Below are positions 45,736 through 57,939 of a stretch of DNA of 64,000 nt, one piece after another. The DNA lies in the NCBI RefSeq assembly GCF_947179165.1, contig NC_077243.1, positions 32,316,001 through 32,380,000 of the forward strand, read 5' to 3'. Below the pieces are notes generated by a model. That model was not told where the DNA came from. It was given only the letters and a program-made list of their open reading frames with translations, and ran no database searches. Within the stretch, counting starts at the first letter, position 1. Each line of letters opens with the position of its first letter. Made by a program: the position numbers and the translations under genes. This DNA is from Solanum dulcamara. Its lineage: Eukaryota > Streptophyta > Magnoliopsida > Solanales > Solanaceae.

Positions 45736-48116
45736 TGTGTTCTTCATTTCCAGGTAAGGCTAACCTAAAATATGGATTGAGTTCTTCTATATGCCCCATA
45801 GATGTGTTGGATGAAAATTGTGAAAGACTTGAACTTTCTATGAATGTTTTCTTGGATTTTTCCTAAACTCCAGAATACTATTAATATGTGTTAATGATGT
45901 TCTTGAGTTGAGTTTGTTGAGATTATGGATTCATTTCTTCATCCACATGAAACCAAGATTAGATTTCTTTTTGTTATAATTTATCTTGAGGTTGGGATTG
46001 ATAGTTTTTATGTAACTATTGCTTTCAAAGGGAGATGATGTATTTTTATTAATGATTGTGAATGAAATTGAATATAGAGGTAAATGGGGATTTTGGAGAA
46101 AGATGTTTGATGATGATGTGAATGATGAGGTTTGATGATGAGGTGAATGATGTTTACTTAATTAAGGAAAAATGATTGATGAAGAGGTGATGTTGATGAT
46201 GACATTTTGATATGAAATGATTGGAGTCCAATGTGACTACATGATATGTGATTTGCATAATTTAATTTGATTGGAGTCATATGAGTATAAATGATTGTTT
46301 GAGAAGGAGTTTTAAATAAATGATTTGTGAACATTTTTGCATAAACTATTTATACATTATTTTGAGTTTAAAGAATGATTATTTTCATCTTTGATTTAGA
46401 AAGAGTTTAAGCATAATTTGAGTTTGAAAAGTCTCTTAATTATTATTTTGAGTATGAGTATTTGGAGTATAAACGAGTTGATAATTTTTACATTAAAACA
46501 TCTATTTTGAGATTGAGTTGAATAGTTAAAAACTATGTTTTAAATGCATTCATTGAGTTGAGATTGTATCAATTTTAAAGAGAAGAGTTTGATGGTTTGA
46601 GATGAGTTGATTTGAAAGAAGGTCCAATGAGGCCAGAATTGATTGAGTTTTGAAAAGAGTCCAATGAGACTAAATGAGTTGATTTGGAAATAAGTCCTAA
46701 GAGACTAAATGAGTATTTTACTCACTTGATAGATATGAGCATATTGAGTCTTGGGAGGAGTATTGAGCACCGAATTGGGTAAGAGTATAATCCATACTCG
46801 AATTTCATAAACTACATAGCCAACGTAGGAAGGGATTGGACCGTTAAAGTCGGATGTTTCCCATTTCATTATCCTGAAGTGATAGGACTTGATTGATTGA
46901 TGGATCCATGATTGGTTGATTCATTCATACCCTGGCAAAGTATGAACGGACATGGCAACAGCGTCAGCTTGTTGCACATCACTGGCTCATAGGTGATGTT
47001 TGTCGGTTAGAGAAACTCCCAAATTGAGTGAATTGTGCATGATATGATTGTTTTGATTGTGATTGTAGATGATTGAGTTGAATGGTAAAAAGGTTGTTAA
47101 ATTCTAATTTGCATATCTATTGAGTTGAGTCCTTTGACTTGATTGTTGAGTTGATTGTATATGATTAGATTGGATTAGACGATATGTGATTGGATTGGAT
47201 TAGACGATATGTGATTGGATTGGATTAGATGATATGTGATTGGATTAGATTGGATGATATGTGATTGGATTGGATTAGATGATATGTGATTGGATTGGAT
47301 TGGATTAGATGGTATATGATTGGATTGGATCAGATGGTATATGATTGGATTGGATCGTATGGTATACGATTGGATTGGATCGGATTGTATATGATTGGAT
47401 TGGATCGGATTGTATATGATTTGATTGAACTATATTGTACATGATTGGATTTGATTGGATGGTATATGATTGGTCTCTGTCTAAACTGTATTCTTATTTT
47501 AGACTTATGACACCTTGATTGAGTATCTCTTATCTTTATGACTTGAGATATTTGAACTGGTATTGTTTCATTCTGCCATATTACATACTCGTACATTTCA
47601 TGTACTGACGTCCATTTGGACCTGCATGGTTTCATGATGCAGAGACAGGTTTAAAAGATCATCAATAGGCATACCGTTGAGGATCTGTTCACACGCAGCT
47701 TATTAGTGAGTCCTCCCCTACATTCGGAGGATACCACTTAAGTTATTCTTGCATCGAGTTAGTCTTTTCATTCTGATTTGAGGTAGCCATGAACATGTCA
47801 TTGGCACCAATTAGATAGTAGTGATAGAGGCTTCATAGAATAGATAGTGATGTGACGATTGAGTATTTTATTTCTTGAATTATTCTTGTCAAACTATTTA
47901 ACGACATAGATTGGAGTTCGATTTGTTGGCCCATGGACTTTATTATTTGAGTTAGAGTGATGATTTGAGTTTCCCACTAAATTATTTCTTTATTTTAAAC
48001 TTTCTGCTGATTGATTGATATGAATGGATGTGTGATTGGATCAAGTGGTTCGCTTGGGGACCAGCAATGGTCTTCGAGTGTCGGTCACGTCTAGGGTACT
48101 CTCCCGGGGCGTGACA
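45736..48116 (+). repeat. Gypsy LTR (related to 2773-4978), 5' end missing
   Basis: The 3' end is intact (GGTACTCTCCCGGGGCGTGACA to 48116). The last 500 bp parallel those of the LTR at 2773-4978, including GTGAGTCCT, GGAGGATACC and GAGGTAGCCATG blocks. The 5' TG end was not found and may have been lost against the Tat-like relic. It contains a 25-bp minisatellite. Confidence 0.7.
47163..47467 (+). repeat. 25-bp minisatellite, 12 units
   Basis: Twelve head-to-tail units of consensus GATTGGATTGGATTAGATGATATGT cover 305 bp. All are 25 bp except the sixth (30 bp, one extra GATTG). Units diverge gradually from left to right, with units 8-12 carrying ATCGGATTGTATAT variants. Confidence 0.95.
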
Positions 48117-48372
48117 TAAGATGGACGAAATTACGTAAGAAATCAGTTCGGGGGGAGGGGGGTAATAGGACCTTAGTTTAGTTTAGGTGTGTTTGGTTAT
48201 AGTTGGGGATGGTACTTGTGTATTATCCTTTTTTTATATAAAGAAAATATGACCATATTTGTTGTAAACTAATTACTTTGTTGTATATATTTGAAACTAG
48301 CCCATTCTCAAATAATAGGAAAAAAAAACTAGTATTTGGGCCAAATTCTATTATTTGTGACTATTTTAAAAT
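48117..48372. other. Spacer, nothing recognised
   Basis: This spacer holds a short G-rich stretch (GGGGGGAGGGGGG, 48150-48162) followed by AT-rich DNA. No gene is seen. Confidence 0.5.
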
Positions 48373-48741
48373 GGGGAACTTACATAAATATGCTATATTA
48401 AAAAAATATTTATCATCTATAGCAATAATATTTTTTCACTGGACACTTATAATACAGTTTTAATACATATTACAGAGAACATTTTATAAAACACATATAA
48501 TACAATTATCACACACTTTAATATATTTATAATATATTGTGTCAATTTTTCTTACTAAATAAGCATAATATATTTTAAACTATTTATAATACATTTATTT
48601 ATATTATATGCATAGTTCACTTTTAATACATAGCAGATTTATCATAGTATTGTTATATATTACTATAGATGGTAACAAATAAAAAGTATCGCTAAAATCA
48701 ATAATTATTTATTAAAAAGTACTCACCCAAGAAATTTTTCC
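48373..48741 (+). mobile_element. hAT-type MITE, copy B
   Basis: 369 bp, collinear with copy A (22838-23230), including CTTACATAAATAT at the left and TATCGCTAAAATCA near the right. The flanks TTTAAAAT (48365-48372) and TTTAAAAA (48742-48749) match at 7 of 8 positions, fitting a hAT 8-bp duplication. Confidence 0.8.
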
Positions 48742-49383
48742 TTTAAAAAACTAAAAATTACCCCAAACTTTTATATTTTTTAAAAACACTCATCATTTAT
48801 AGTTTTGATTTAATTTATACAATTATATACATATTTTACACCATTTTTATCTGAGTTTGATCTCCAAAGTCACTTCTACTTGCAAGTAGTAATAGTAGTT
48901 TTCGTACACATATCAGTGATATTTTTCGTTTGTTTTCTTCCTCTTTTTTCATATTCATATTAATTGTGTTCGTTGTCATGACTTTTCACGATACATGTTT
49001 ATCATAAATAATAACACAAACTTACACGAGTATTTTTAATAGTTTTTAGAACTTATGGGCATAAATTATATTTCTTTCAAAAGTCAAATATTTCTCCTAA
49101 ATCTATAGTCAAACGCATGTTGAAACTTCATCCAAAAATGACTTGCCAAAAATATTTGAAAAACTATGGCTAAACACTAGCTTAATGAAATATCTCCCTA
49201 GCAAAACTACATTTCTAAGTTTTCACCTGGTTGGTTAGCTCATTCTACTTTAGCGCTATATCCTTGGTGGGAAGATGTCAATTTAACACAATCAACACAA
49301 ATTTTAAGAAGGAAAAGTACATATAATTTTCTACCTGACTGGGATATAGTTGATGTCTGCATTGATGTCAAAAGAGTTCAGTC
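48742..49383. other. AT-rich intergenic sequence
   Basis: No gene. 49060-49200 has CAAACGCATGTTGAAACTTCATCC and GGCTAAACACTAGCT, words typical of another Solanaceae hAT-derived MITE, without clear ends. Confidence 0.4.
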
Positions 49384-49400
49384 ACAATGTCACAGACTCA

Positions 49401-49583
49401 CCGACATGAGTTGTGGTGCAGTGGTGGGACTGCTTCACCCTTAACCAAAGGTTTCAGGTTCGAGCCCTGAAAATAGAAAAAATTCTTTTGGGAGCACCAT
49501 CCCCAAAAGGGCCCTGCAATGCACGATCCGAATTTAGTCGGGGCTCCACGGGCTCCGCACACCGGATGGGAAACAAAAAAAAA
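49401..49583 (+). mobile_element. tRNA-derived SINE (SolS-like)
   Basis: A 183-bp element with a pol III box A (TGGTGCAGTGGTGGG, 49414-49428), a box B (GGTTCGAGCCC, 49457-49467) and an A-rich 3' tail. It is flanked by a perfect 17-bp duplication (49384-49400 and 49584-49600). The poly(A) end fits Solanaceae SolS families and not the TTG-ended TS family. It lies about 200 bp downstream of the PLC stop codon, antisense to the gene. Confidence 0.93.
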
Positions 49584-49782
49584 ACAATGTCACAGACTCA
49601 ATCAACAACTTCATCCTTGGAAGTTTTTCTTCCCCTTTCTAATACAACAACTTCACATCCATTGTACAAAAAAAGAACTGGATGTGCGAGAATCCCATGA
49701 AGGATATACAAGAAAAAAAATAGAATTGAGCTTTTGTTTTTTGAACAAAAGTTCCTACCTAGAAAAAGAAAGAAATTGCACC

Positions 49783-52700
49783 TCAGACGAATCGAAATTG
49801 CATAAGCAGCCTAACAGATTTAAGTTTTTCACCCTTCTTGTCATAGAGAGGGACTGCTCGGATTCCAGGTCTCAACTCTGAGACAGGCAAACATGTCTGA
49901 CCTCCAAAATCATCCTTATCTGACATGTCATATTCTCGTACTTCAATCCGAAGCAAAGCCAGCTCTGGCACTGTCAAGGGGAATTTAAACTCTTCTCCCC
50001 ATATAGGACCCCAATCATCCTCTATTATCCTGGTCCTTCTCTTTGTAGCATCTGCTGGAACTCCAATTATATATAGCTGCCATTCACATTCATTGAGGGT
50101 CAACAAAGCTTTCAAAATTTCCTGAAACTTCCTTTAATATAAAGCAAAAAGGCGAAACACTATTCTGCCTAGTGCAAAGGCAACCAGAGAAAGAATACAA
50201 GCAGGCTATAAATTATTATACATAAAGAAAAGAGGATGACACAAGTCACAACAGGGCATGAGATCAGGGTGATCAACAAAGTTCTCTTCAGGTCATCTTT
50301 TGAGTATGAGTGTGTATAGTACATTTTGTTAATTACAGCAATTATACCTAACTCACTTGTCATGACTATTATGTTGGCCTCAAACCAACAATTAATCCAA
50401 TGGTCCGCCACTTGTTTCAGTTCCATTAAAAGATGCTTTGGCTCCAAATTTAAAGTTTAAAGTTGATCTTGCAACTTAAATGATATGCACACTTGTTTTT
50501 TTCCTTTTAAAGTATAAAGTAGTACATGTCATTTAAAAACCAGGCATTAGATATTTGATAAGTGGTAGTAAGTAATGTAGCAACTATCCAATGAATGAAC
50601 TATTGATTGAGGCCACAACTCCCATATTGCGCGAGCTACTTGATTTTATCAATATATCACTTCGAGACACTCAAGGGAAGAAAAACTGGTTTGAATATAT
50701 CACTGGAGGCGCTCAAGGAAACATCTGGTTAGATCTAACCAACACCTGGCCATCCAAGACATGGTTAGCTATGATGTGTACTTAATTAGGCAATAAGATG
50801 AGTCACACCAAATGGCGCCATCAATATAGCCTTGCTAACCTTTGTGTAGAAGTCTGGGGGAGAAAAGGCATCAAAGTGCGTGTGGCTGAAATCCATGCGC
50901 CATCCATCTCCCAAGTATACTCTGACCTGCAAAAAGATCATACTTCTTGGAATTATCATCACATATGCTTCAAGTTTGTTATGATCTCCACATCACACAT
51001 TTCATTTACCCTTAAAGTTTTCTTCACCGGCAATGTCACTTTGGGATCAAATAATTCATTATGTGGTCCTCTTTCCATGAGAAAACCAGGCTTTCGTACA
51101 TAGCCACAGCCCCCGTTAGACCTAAACATCCCATGCATAATCCAGAGTGATTTCCCATATCCCTATCATATGCAATTAAAATAGCAATTAGACAGAATAT
51201 AATGAATCAAATTGATAAGAAATTACTAACAGCAATCAGCATGGGCAGAATCATCTGTTACATCATATTCGCATTCATTTGTTTTCTATTTTTTACAAAA
51301 AGTTTGATCAATGGTCTGCAGAGAAATGGAGAATACTCAGAAAGCTAAATAGTATCCATTGGTCAGCTCAAAATGTATTTGTTCAATTTGATGTCAATTT
51401 TGTGATAATACATGATAGACCAGCCTGCCCAAGAACTGCCAACAGAGCGTTACTGATCCCTGATATTAGTACATACGAAAATGTATCCACATAATCCTTG
51501 TCTGTATGAAAAAATCCTAATTTAATCCTATGTATTCTATTCATCACCTTATAATTTTTGAGTAATTTTTTTATAAAGTGACCAGAAACAACCCTCCAAG
51601 GGAGAGATTAAAGAAAGAAAAGGTACAAAATCCAAAAAGTTGCAGAACAGAAGAAAATGATAACAGGGATTATTAAACATTGTGGTACAGGGTAGAGTGA
51701 AATGATAGAACGGGGATTTCTTAAGTATTGTGACACAAGGAGCAAGAGAAATTGTGAAAGTTAAAAAAAGTACCACACACAAGGGCAGAAATAAACTCGG
51801 GGAGAAGAATATGGATGCACCAGTTACCTGCATGTTAAATGCAACCATCTGAGCTCCATGCATCCAACCAATCATAGGTTTAAAATTTGAGGAGGTGACT
51901 CGTGTTCCCTTGGGAAACACCCTCAAAATATTCCTTTGAGTGAACCTAGCAAATGGAAGAAGCAGAGGAAAACTCAAATGGTGAATAGGGTAGACGATTG
52001 AGTAGTCTCATCAGTGGTTGCAATTTATTTGGTAAAGAACTAAATACCTGACCAAATCCTTTCCATGATTTGTTGCAGCTTTTTCAAGTGCATGTTCATC
52101 CAAACTTAAACGATTGAATTTAATAACCTCATCTGTTAGTACACGCTTCACCCCATGTTTTGCCTTCCCAGCATGAATTGCTATCAAATGCTTGTACTGG
52201 GGTGCTCCTAGCTGGGATGATTGGTTGTTGGAGGTCTCATTATCTTCATCGTCTTGATCAGTATCACTCTGAGAAATTCCAGAAAAAATGACTAGCATGC
52301 CAAAAGAAAGATATTAAAGAGATTGTTCCAATGCTACTTTACCCTCTCATCAGTTTCATGTCCTTCGTCTAAGATTTTTGAAGTATCCTTGACCAGTAAG
52401 TCTTGCAGTGAATTCCTCGTTGAAGAATCACTTTCTCTATTTCTTTGATGCTTAATCTCTTGAGGTGTTTGTGAATGCCTCGAGCCACATTCTGCCTTCC
52501 CAGCATTAATTGCTACCATGCGCTTGTACTGAGGTGCTCCTTGCTGGGATGACCGACAGTCAAAATGATCACTTCCTAGGTCATCTTGATCTATATCACT
52601 CTGAAAAATACCAGAGATAAGAAGATTAGATTGCCAAAAGAAGATATCAGAGAGAATCTCATGTTGTTTAATTTACCCTCTCATGAGCTTCATGTTTTGC

Positions 52701-55700
52701 TTTAATTTCTGAAGTCTCCTTCACCACTAGGTCCTTTCCAACTGAATCGTTTCTCTCCAGAGATGCACTTTCTCTGTCTTTCTGATGCTTTGACTCAACA
52801 TATTCTTTGGGCGGCTTGGGAGAAAGTGGAGTTCCATTCTTATGCTCTTCAGGTATTTGCGCATGCTTCAAGTCATAATTTGCCTTTCCAGCATGCATTG
52901 CTACCATGCGCTTGTACTGAGGTGCTCCTAGCTGGGATGATCGATGGATTGAGGGATCATTATCTTTATCATCTTGATCCATAACTTTCTGGAAATGCCA
53001 GAAAAAAAGTAGATTAGCATTCGAAAAGAAACATATAGTTTTAACGTTGTTTGATGACATTTACCTTCTCATCAGCTTCATGTTCTTGGCCTGTAATTTC
53101 TGATGTATCCTTGACCAAAAAGTCCCTTTCAACTGAATCTTTCCTCACCATAGTTGCATTTTCTTTGTCTCTGGCATGCTTCAGGTCAGGATCTTCTCTG
53201 GGTGATTTGGTAGCATGAACTATTTGATGCTTGAGCTCTTCTGGTATTAATTCATTTTTCAATTCACTTTTGGCCTTCCCAGCATGAATTGCTATCAGAC
53301 GCTTGTACTGAGGTGCTCCTTGCTGGGATGATTGGTAGTTGGAGGTATCACCATCTTTATCATCTTGATCAGTATCACTCTGAAAATATGCCAGTTAAGA
53401 AAAGGAGATTATCCTACTGAAAGAAAGAGAGAGTGAAAGACTGTTTTAGCATTGTTTTACCCTATAATCAGCTTCATGTCCTTCTGTTGTAACTTCTGAA
53501 GTCTCCTTGACCAAAATGTCCCCTTCAACTGAATCTTTCTTCGCAGGAGATGCACTTTCTATGTCTCGGTGATGCTTCGACTCAAGATATTCTTTGGGTG
53601 GTTTGGTAGAAAGAATAATCCGATGCTTAAGCTCTTCAGGTGAAGGAAATTCCTCTAAGCATTCTGACCGAGGAAAATACAGCATCTCCCCAAAGACTTG
53701 GATAACCGTCTAGAAGAAGAAAATGGGGTGCATGAGGGGGAAGAAATTAAGAGTAGAGTAAACATTATATATAATCTGAAAAAATGTTGACAAAAAAGGG
53801 CAACCAACTCTAACCTCTGCAACTTTTGCTTGAAGGTCTGGCGTCAAGTGGTCTTCCAATGTAATTATTACAGGATAAGGAGATTTAATAAATGCATGGT
53901 CCCTAATGGACCTTAAGCATGTAAGGAGCGGCACGGGCGTTGTCAGGGTCCTGGAAATGATCATAATTGGCATTCTCATCAAAACTCATTAATTTCAAGT
54001 GTTATTCAGATATTGTATCCTAGTTGAATACTATAATAACAATAAGTGATAATGGATAAATTACTCTTAAAATTAAGAAGTACTTCAAAGGATTCGCTAT
54101 TAGATAATATGCTTTTCATCTCTGGTAAGATGACTTTGAAGAGTTTAATAATCTATAGAAGAAATCTATTCAAACACAAACATCTAAATAAGATAAACTG
54201 TTCCATCCACAATCACCTGAATGATAATTAACTTCCAGTCATCTTCAACCTTTTTTGGTTGTAATTAAGTTGAGGTAAGTGGATCACACTAAATATCAAC
54301 ACTTGCGGGGTTTGTGGATGAGTATGAAGATCTCCAGAGGTTGTACTGCACTTATTGCTTCTATAAGTCATATATCTCTTAACTAGTACTTTAAAACTTA
54401 GTAAAGGAGCATATCATACCTTCCATGAAGAACATGCACATTATCTTTTGCTGAATTTGGCCATAAATCCAGCTCTATTCCCCGCACACCTTTTTCCAGA
54501 GCTCTAATGATTGGAATTTCACTACAATCGCTGCTCAGTTGATTTCCAGTAAGGTAGGAATTGTGACCTGTATAAATGAAATAATGTTGCAATGGAGCAT
54601 TCATATCATGATGTACCTGGAATGACATAAGTTGTCAAAGTAAATCTACACATCTCTACATGTAATTTTCTAGTCACTTCTGCATAAACAGCAAATGCAC
54701 ATGGCACAAGGAATTCAAAACTTGAAATCACTAACCCCGATGATTTAAAAGTTAAAAAGAAGGGTGTTAATAAAGTTCATGCGCAATACTGCAAAATTTG
54801 TACACCTTTAATGTCAACCTTTTCATTTCTACACCTAAAAAAAGGCGCAAGCCTCAAGATAGACAAATTCCTCCTTGTCGAATTAAGAACTTGCTCCGTG
54901 TAGGGAAAGAAACTTATAGATGTATGCAGGGTTGGGTTTTCAAAGAGTCCTAACAAGAATTCAGTGTCTAAGATGTTCTGGCCTTTTTCACCAAAAATAC
55001 ATAGAAATGCTCATTCTTTCACTTTTGCAATACCATCTCTATATAAACCGTACCTCCGTAACTCTTTTTCTCAAGATATAGTTTCTGTTGTTTCAATAGA
55101 CATATTCCCTCTTGTCCCCCTTGAAAGAGGAAATGGGCCCGAGATCAAAGTCCGATTCTCTTATTAATCACTTACTTACTCTCTCGTACGATTTAACTCT
55201 CAAGCCACAAGGAAGTCATTGAATGCACACATCCATCCCTTAGTGATCAAGTGGACAAACAAACGAGAAAGAAAAGTAATTCCATTAGTTTCTATTCATC
55301 ATTTGACCATCATTCACACCTAACCTAGGACAACCATGTTGCTTGGGACCAGTAGGGTCAATTAGCACCATAGAGCAGAGAGGGGAATGGCCGCCAGGGT
55401 GGGATTTTAGAGAGTCATTTTGTAAAGCTTTCAAGTTCATTTCCCTACTATATTCTTCCTTTTATATATGTTTTTACTTCGGGATAATGTAGCGAGTATT
55501 GATTAAGTATCGGAATTGATCACCACCCATGCAAGAATCTTCAACTTAACCTGGCCTGAGAGCAACCCCTAGGGAAGTTGCTTCAACCACTTCATTCAAT
55601 CGAGCTAAAGCAAACACCAGCATTTCATCCCTTGGGAGATCCGTTTGTCAACAAATGGCATTGCACTTCACCACTCCCCTTACAGGGGAGTGCAACCTTT

Positions 55701-56352
55701 CATGGCATTACTCAGTGACGACCATTGGCACAGGCAGGATTTTCAAAACACAGAAGAAGTCGAAGAGGGTTCAACATCTATTACATATAGATAACAAATA
55801 ATGCTAACCATGTTTCAACCGTGTAATAACCCCTTCAATAATTTCCCTTATAGTGTCTAAAGTTAGTCATTTTCTCGACGAAATGCACATTTTTCATTAC
55901 ATTAACACACAGCAGTCAAATTAGTAGTACAAACAATTTTACCTTGCTAAAACTAGAATCACAACATAACCCAATCAAAGCATCTTTCCAAAAAAAAATT
56001 AAAAAATGAATAGGAGATAAACCTGGGATTTGATAGGGGCATTGAGATCATCCTGAAATAGATAATAGAAGAAATCTTCGAGTTCAAAAGAATGTGCATT
56101 CTTAGTGTACTTGGTGAGATGATGCCGGCGATTAACAACTTCTTGTATAATTTGTTCAGCATCATTAATGGTGCATCCTTTTTCACCCTGATACTCAACC
56201 ATAAACCGACCCAATTGATCCCCTGTCATGTGGCTCCCTTTTTCGGTATATAACGAAAATGCATTGCTGACATCCGGCGGGGGACCCGTCTCGCTGATCT
56301 TGAACTTTCTATTAAAACATCCCAACACTTTGTAATAATTGTAACTCCCCAT
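49783..56352 (-). CDS. PLC: Phosphoinositide phospholipase C with amplified linker/Y exons
   Basis: PI-PLC cleaves PIP2 to IP3 and diacylglycerol at the plasma membrane. Exons (minus): 56023-56352 (EF-hand-like N-terminus), 54420-54616 ([22 protein letters not shown]), 53815-53950 (X end, [17 protein letters not shown]), 53461-53709 (linker), 53065-53379, 52677-52988, 52343-52600 (tandem exons), 52048-52268 and 51828-51945 ([24 protein letters not shown]), 51010-51162, 50840-50926, 49783-50076 (C2: [13 protein letters not shown]). All introns are GT-AG and the joined frame is open: 889 residues against about 590 usually. Catalytic His and acidic residues of X are present. Start chosen because [13 protein letters not shown] matches family N-termini. 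Exon 12's acceptor (LYIIGVPAD) is the least certain border. Confidence 0.93.
52269..53379 (-). repeat. Three tandem exon-plus-intron units inside the PLC gene
   Basis: Units start at 53379, 52988 and 52600 and measure 391, 388 and 332 bp. Each has a phase 0-0 exon (315, 312, 258 bp) and a 74-76 bp intron. Every exon begins (S/K)(D/V).DQDD, passes through GAPQYKR(L/M)(I/V)A, then AGKA, and ends in a linker segment with VK(E/D)TS and EADEK-type residues. The first half matches the start of exon 8 and the second half matches exon 4, so each unit is an exon 8/exon 4 hybrid. Introns share GTAAA starts and CTGG(C/T/A)AT..CAG ends. Confidence 0.95.
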
Positions 56353-56950
56353 TTTTACAACTATTGATAATTCAAATCATTGTTTTTCAATCTAATTAAA
56401 TTGGCTTTTGTTTTGGATCATGCTTGTTGAGGAGAGTGAATTAAAAAGAAATTTTTATTTATTTATTTTTTAATTTATACAATTATAAGGAAAATGAAAA
56501 AATGTAAACGTAGAAAATTGATTGAGGAGAAGGAAGACTTTGAAGGGGCGTTGGAGCAAAATTTGAGGAGTATAGGAAGGTGTTGTGGTTGAAGACGACG
56601 TTTACATATACTGAAATAAATAAATGTAACTGTTGAAAAAAATAAAAGACCACACCGGTTTGCAATAGAATGCTCCATCCCGCCATTTATTTTTCATTTT
56701 GGTTTCCTCCTCTCTCCTTTCTAAGTATTGTTTTTTTTAATGTTTGAATTTATTTTTTTTATATAGAAATAGTTGTGCAAGGCAATTTGTGTGCTGCACT
56801 TACCAATAACTCATATTCATTTGCATTGAATGAAGGTCTAAATTCGAATAGTTTAGACATTAGATCATTAAATATATTTATTTTTATTAAAATTGGAAGT
56901 ATTTAATTGGTCTAAATAGATCTTAATTATTAAGATTCAGAATAGAATTT
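56353..56950 (-). other. PLC upstream region
   Basis: This 600-bp stretch between the PLC start codon and the Mutator-like insertion must hold the 5' leader and proximal promoter. It is AT-rich (AAATAAATAAATAAA near 56455-56470 on the minus strand), with a GA/CT-rich stretch near 56700. No single TATA box can be singled out. Confidence 0.4.
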
Positions 56951-56959
56951 TAATATCTT

Positions 56960-57904
56960 GGTTTAAGTCATCGATGGTCCCTTAAAATTGTTCGCATACT
57001 TTACTTACATATCTTAATTAGGACTAGTACTTATTGAACATCTAAAATACTCAAAATGTGTATCTATTAAACACAAAATGTTGATGTGGCAAAAACGTTT
57101 ATCTCACGGATAGTAAGCGCGTGAATAGATGCAAATAATATTTTATTTTTTATTTCTTATAAAAAGCTTGTACTTTTTTTTCTTTTATTCGTCTTCTTCC
57201 CCCATTTTCTTTTTTTGATCAAACTTCTGCACTTTTTTCCCCATCTTCTTCCCCAATTTTCAGTTCTCAAGCTTCTTACCCCATTTTCAGTTCTCAAACT
57301 TCTTCCTTTTTTTTGATTCTTCGTTATTTGTTTTTCATTTTGTATGGCAAAAAAAACGAAATCTATTGATGATTGAATTTGTAAGAAGAACTGAATCTAC
57401 GGATACTTTACAACTTAATTCACTATTTTTATTAGGCTAAATCCCCATAGTCTATAATAATAAGAAGAAAAGTTGATATCATCGATGAAGGCGAGAACAA
57501 GGGAGACAACGCCGACGGGGAGAAGAAGAAGAAGAAAGGCCAAAGGGTTAGGTGGATTGGATTTGGGGCCGGGAGGGTTGGTGGGGAGGCATTTCCCTTT
57601 TTCTTCTTTTTGTTGATTAACTTTTTGAATTATTAATGATTGAAAATTGTTTTTCATTTTTTAAACTGAAAATTCTTTTTTATTGTTAGATTGGACCCAC
57701 GTGCCACATGTCGTATTTTTATTTATCACTTTTTCAAAACACAATGTGTGGGTTACACTCACATTATTTTTTAAGGTAGTTGTCATTTCGTGTTCAATAG
57801 ATACATATTTGTTAATGTTAGAGTGTCTAATAGGTATTAGTCTTAATTAAGGTGTGTAAGTGAATAGTGCAGACAATTTTAAATGGTTGGCGATGACTTT
57901 AGCC
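56960..57904. mobile_element. Mutator-like element with long inverted repeats
   Basis: Terminal inverted repeats of about 120 bp start GGTTTAAGTCATCG at the left and GGCTAAAGTCATCG at the right (minus strand). They share CTTACA.A.CTTAATTA and GTATCTATT.AACAC.AAATG blocks. A perfect 9-bp duplication TAATATCTT (56951-56959, 57905-57913) flanks the 945-bp element, the size made by MULE transposases. The interior has CT-rich DNA and a GC-richer block (57480-57590) but no transposase. It sits about 600 bp upstream of the PLC start. Confidence 0.9.
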
Positions 57905-57939
57905 TAATATCTTTAAGATGTATTTTTGTGTGGATAATA

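Noticed and set aside
47163..47467. Regularly spaced 25-bp repeats resembling a CRISPR array
   Set aside because: There are no unique spacers between repeats and no cas genes, and the DNA is plant nuclear. It is a head-to-tail minisatellite.
47330..47635. 101-codon minus-strand frame with repeated PIQSN motifs
   Set aside because: It is the antisense of the 25-bp minisatellite.
45711..48116. A complete gypsy element between 44 and 48 kb
   Set aside because: A Tat/Athila-like primer-site motif is followed at once by a different LTR, with no gag or pol between. Two separate relics explain it better.
49410..49470. Possible tRNA gene
   Set aside because: Box A and box B are present, but there is no full cloverleaf, and the poly(A) tail and 17-bp target duplication identify a SINE.
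50169..50447. 92-codon minus-strand frame between PLC exons 11 and 12
   Set aside because: It lies inside an intron, shows no PLC or other homology by eye, and contains no splice-consistent continuation.
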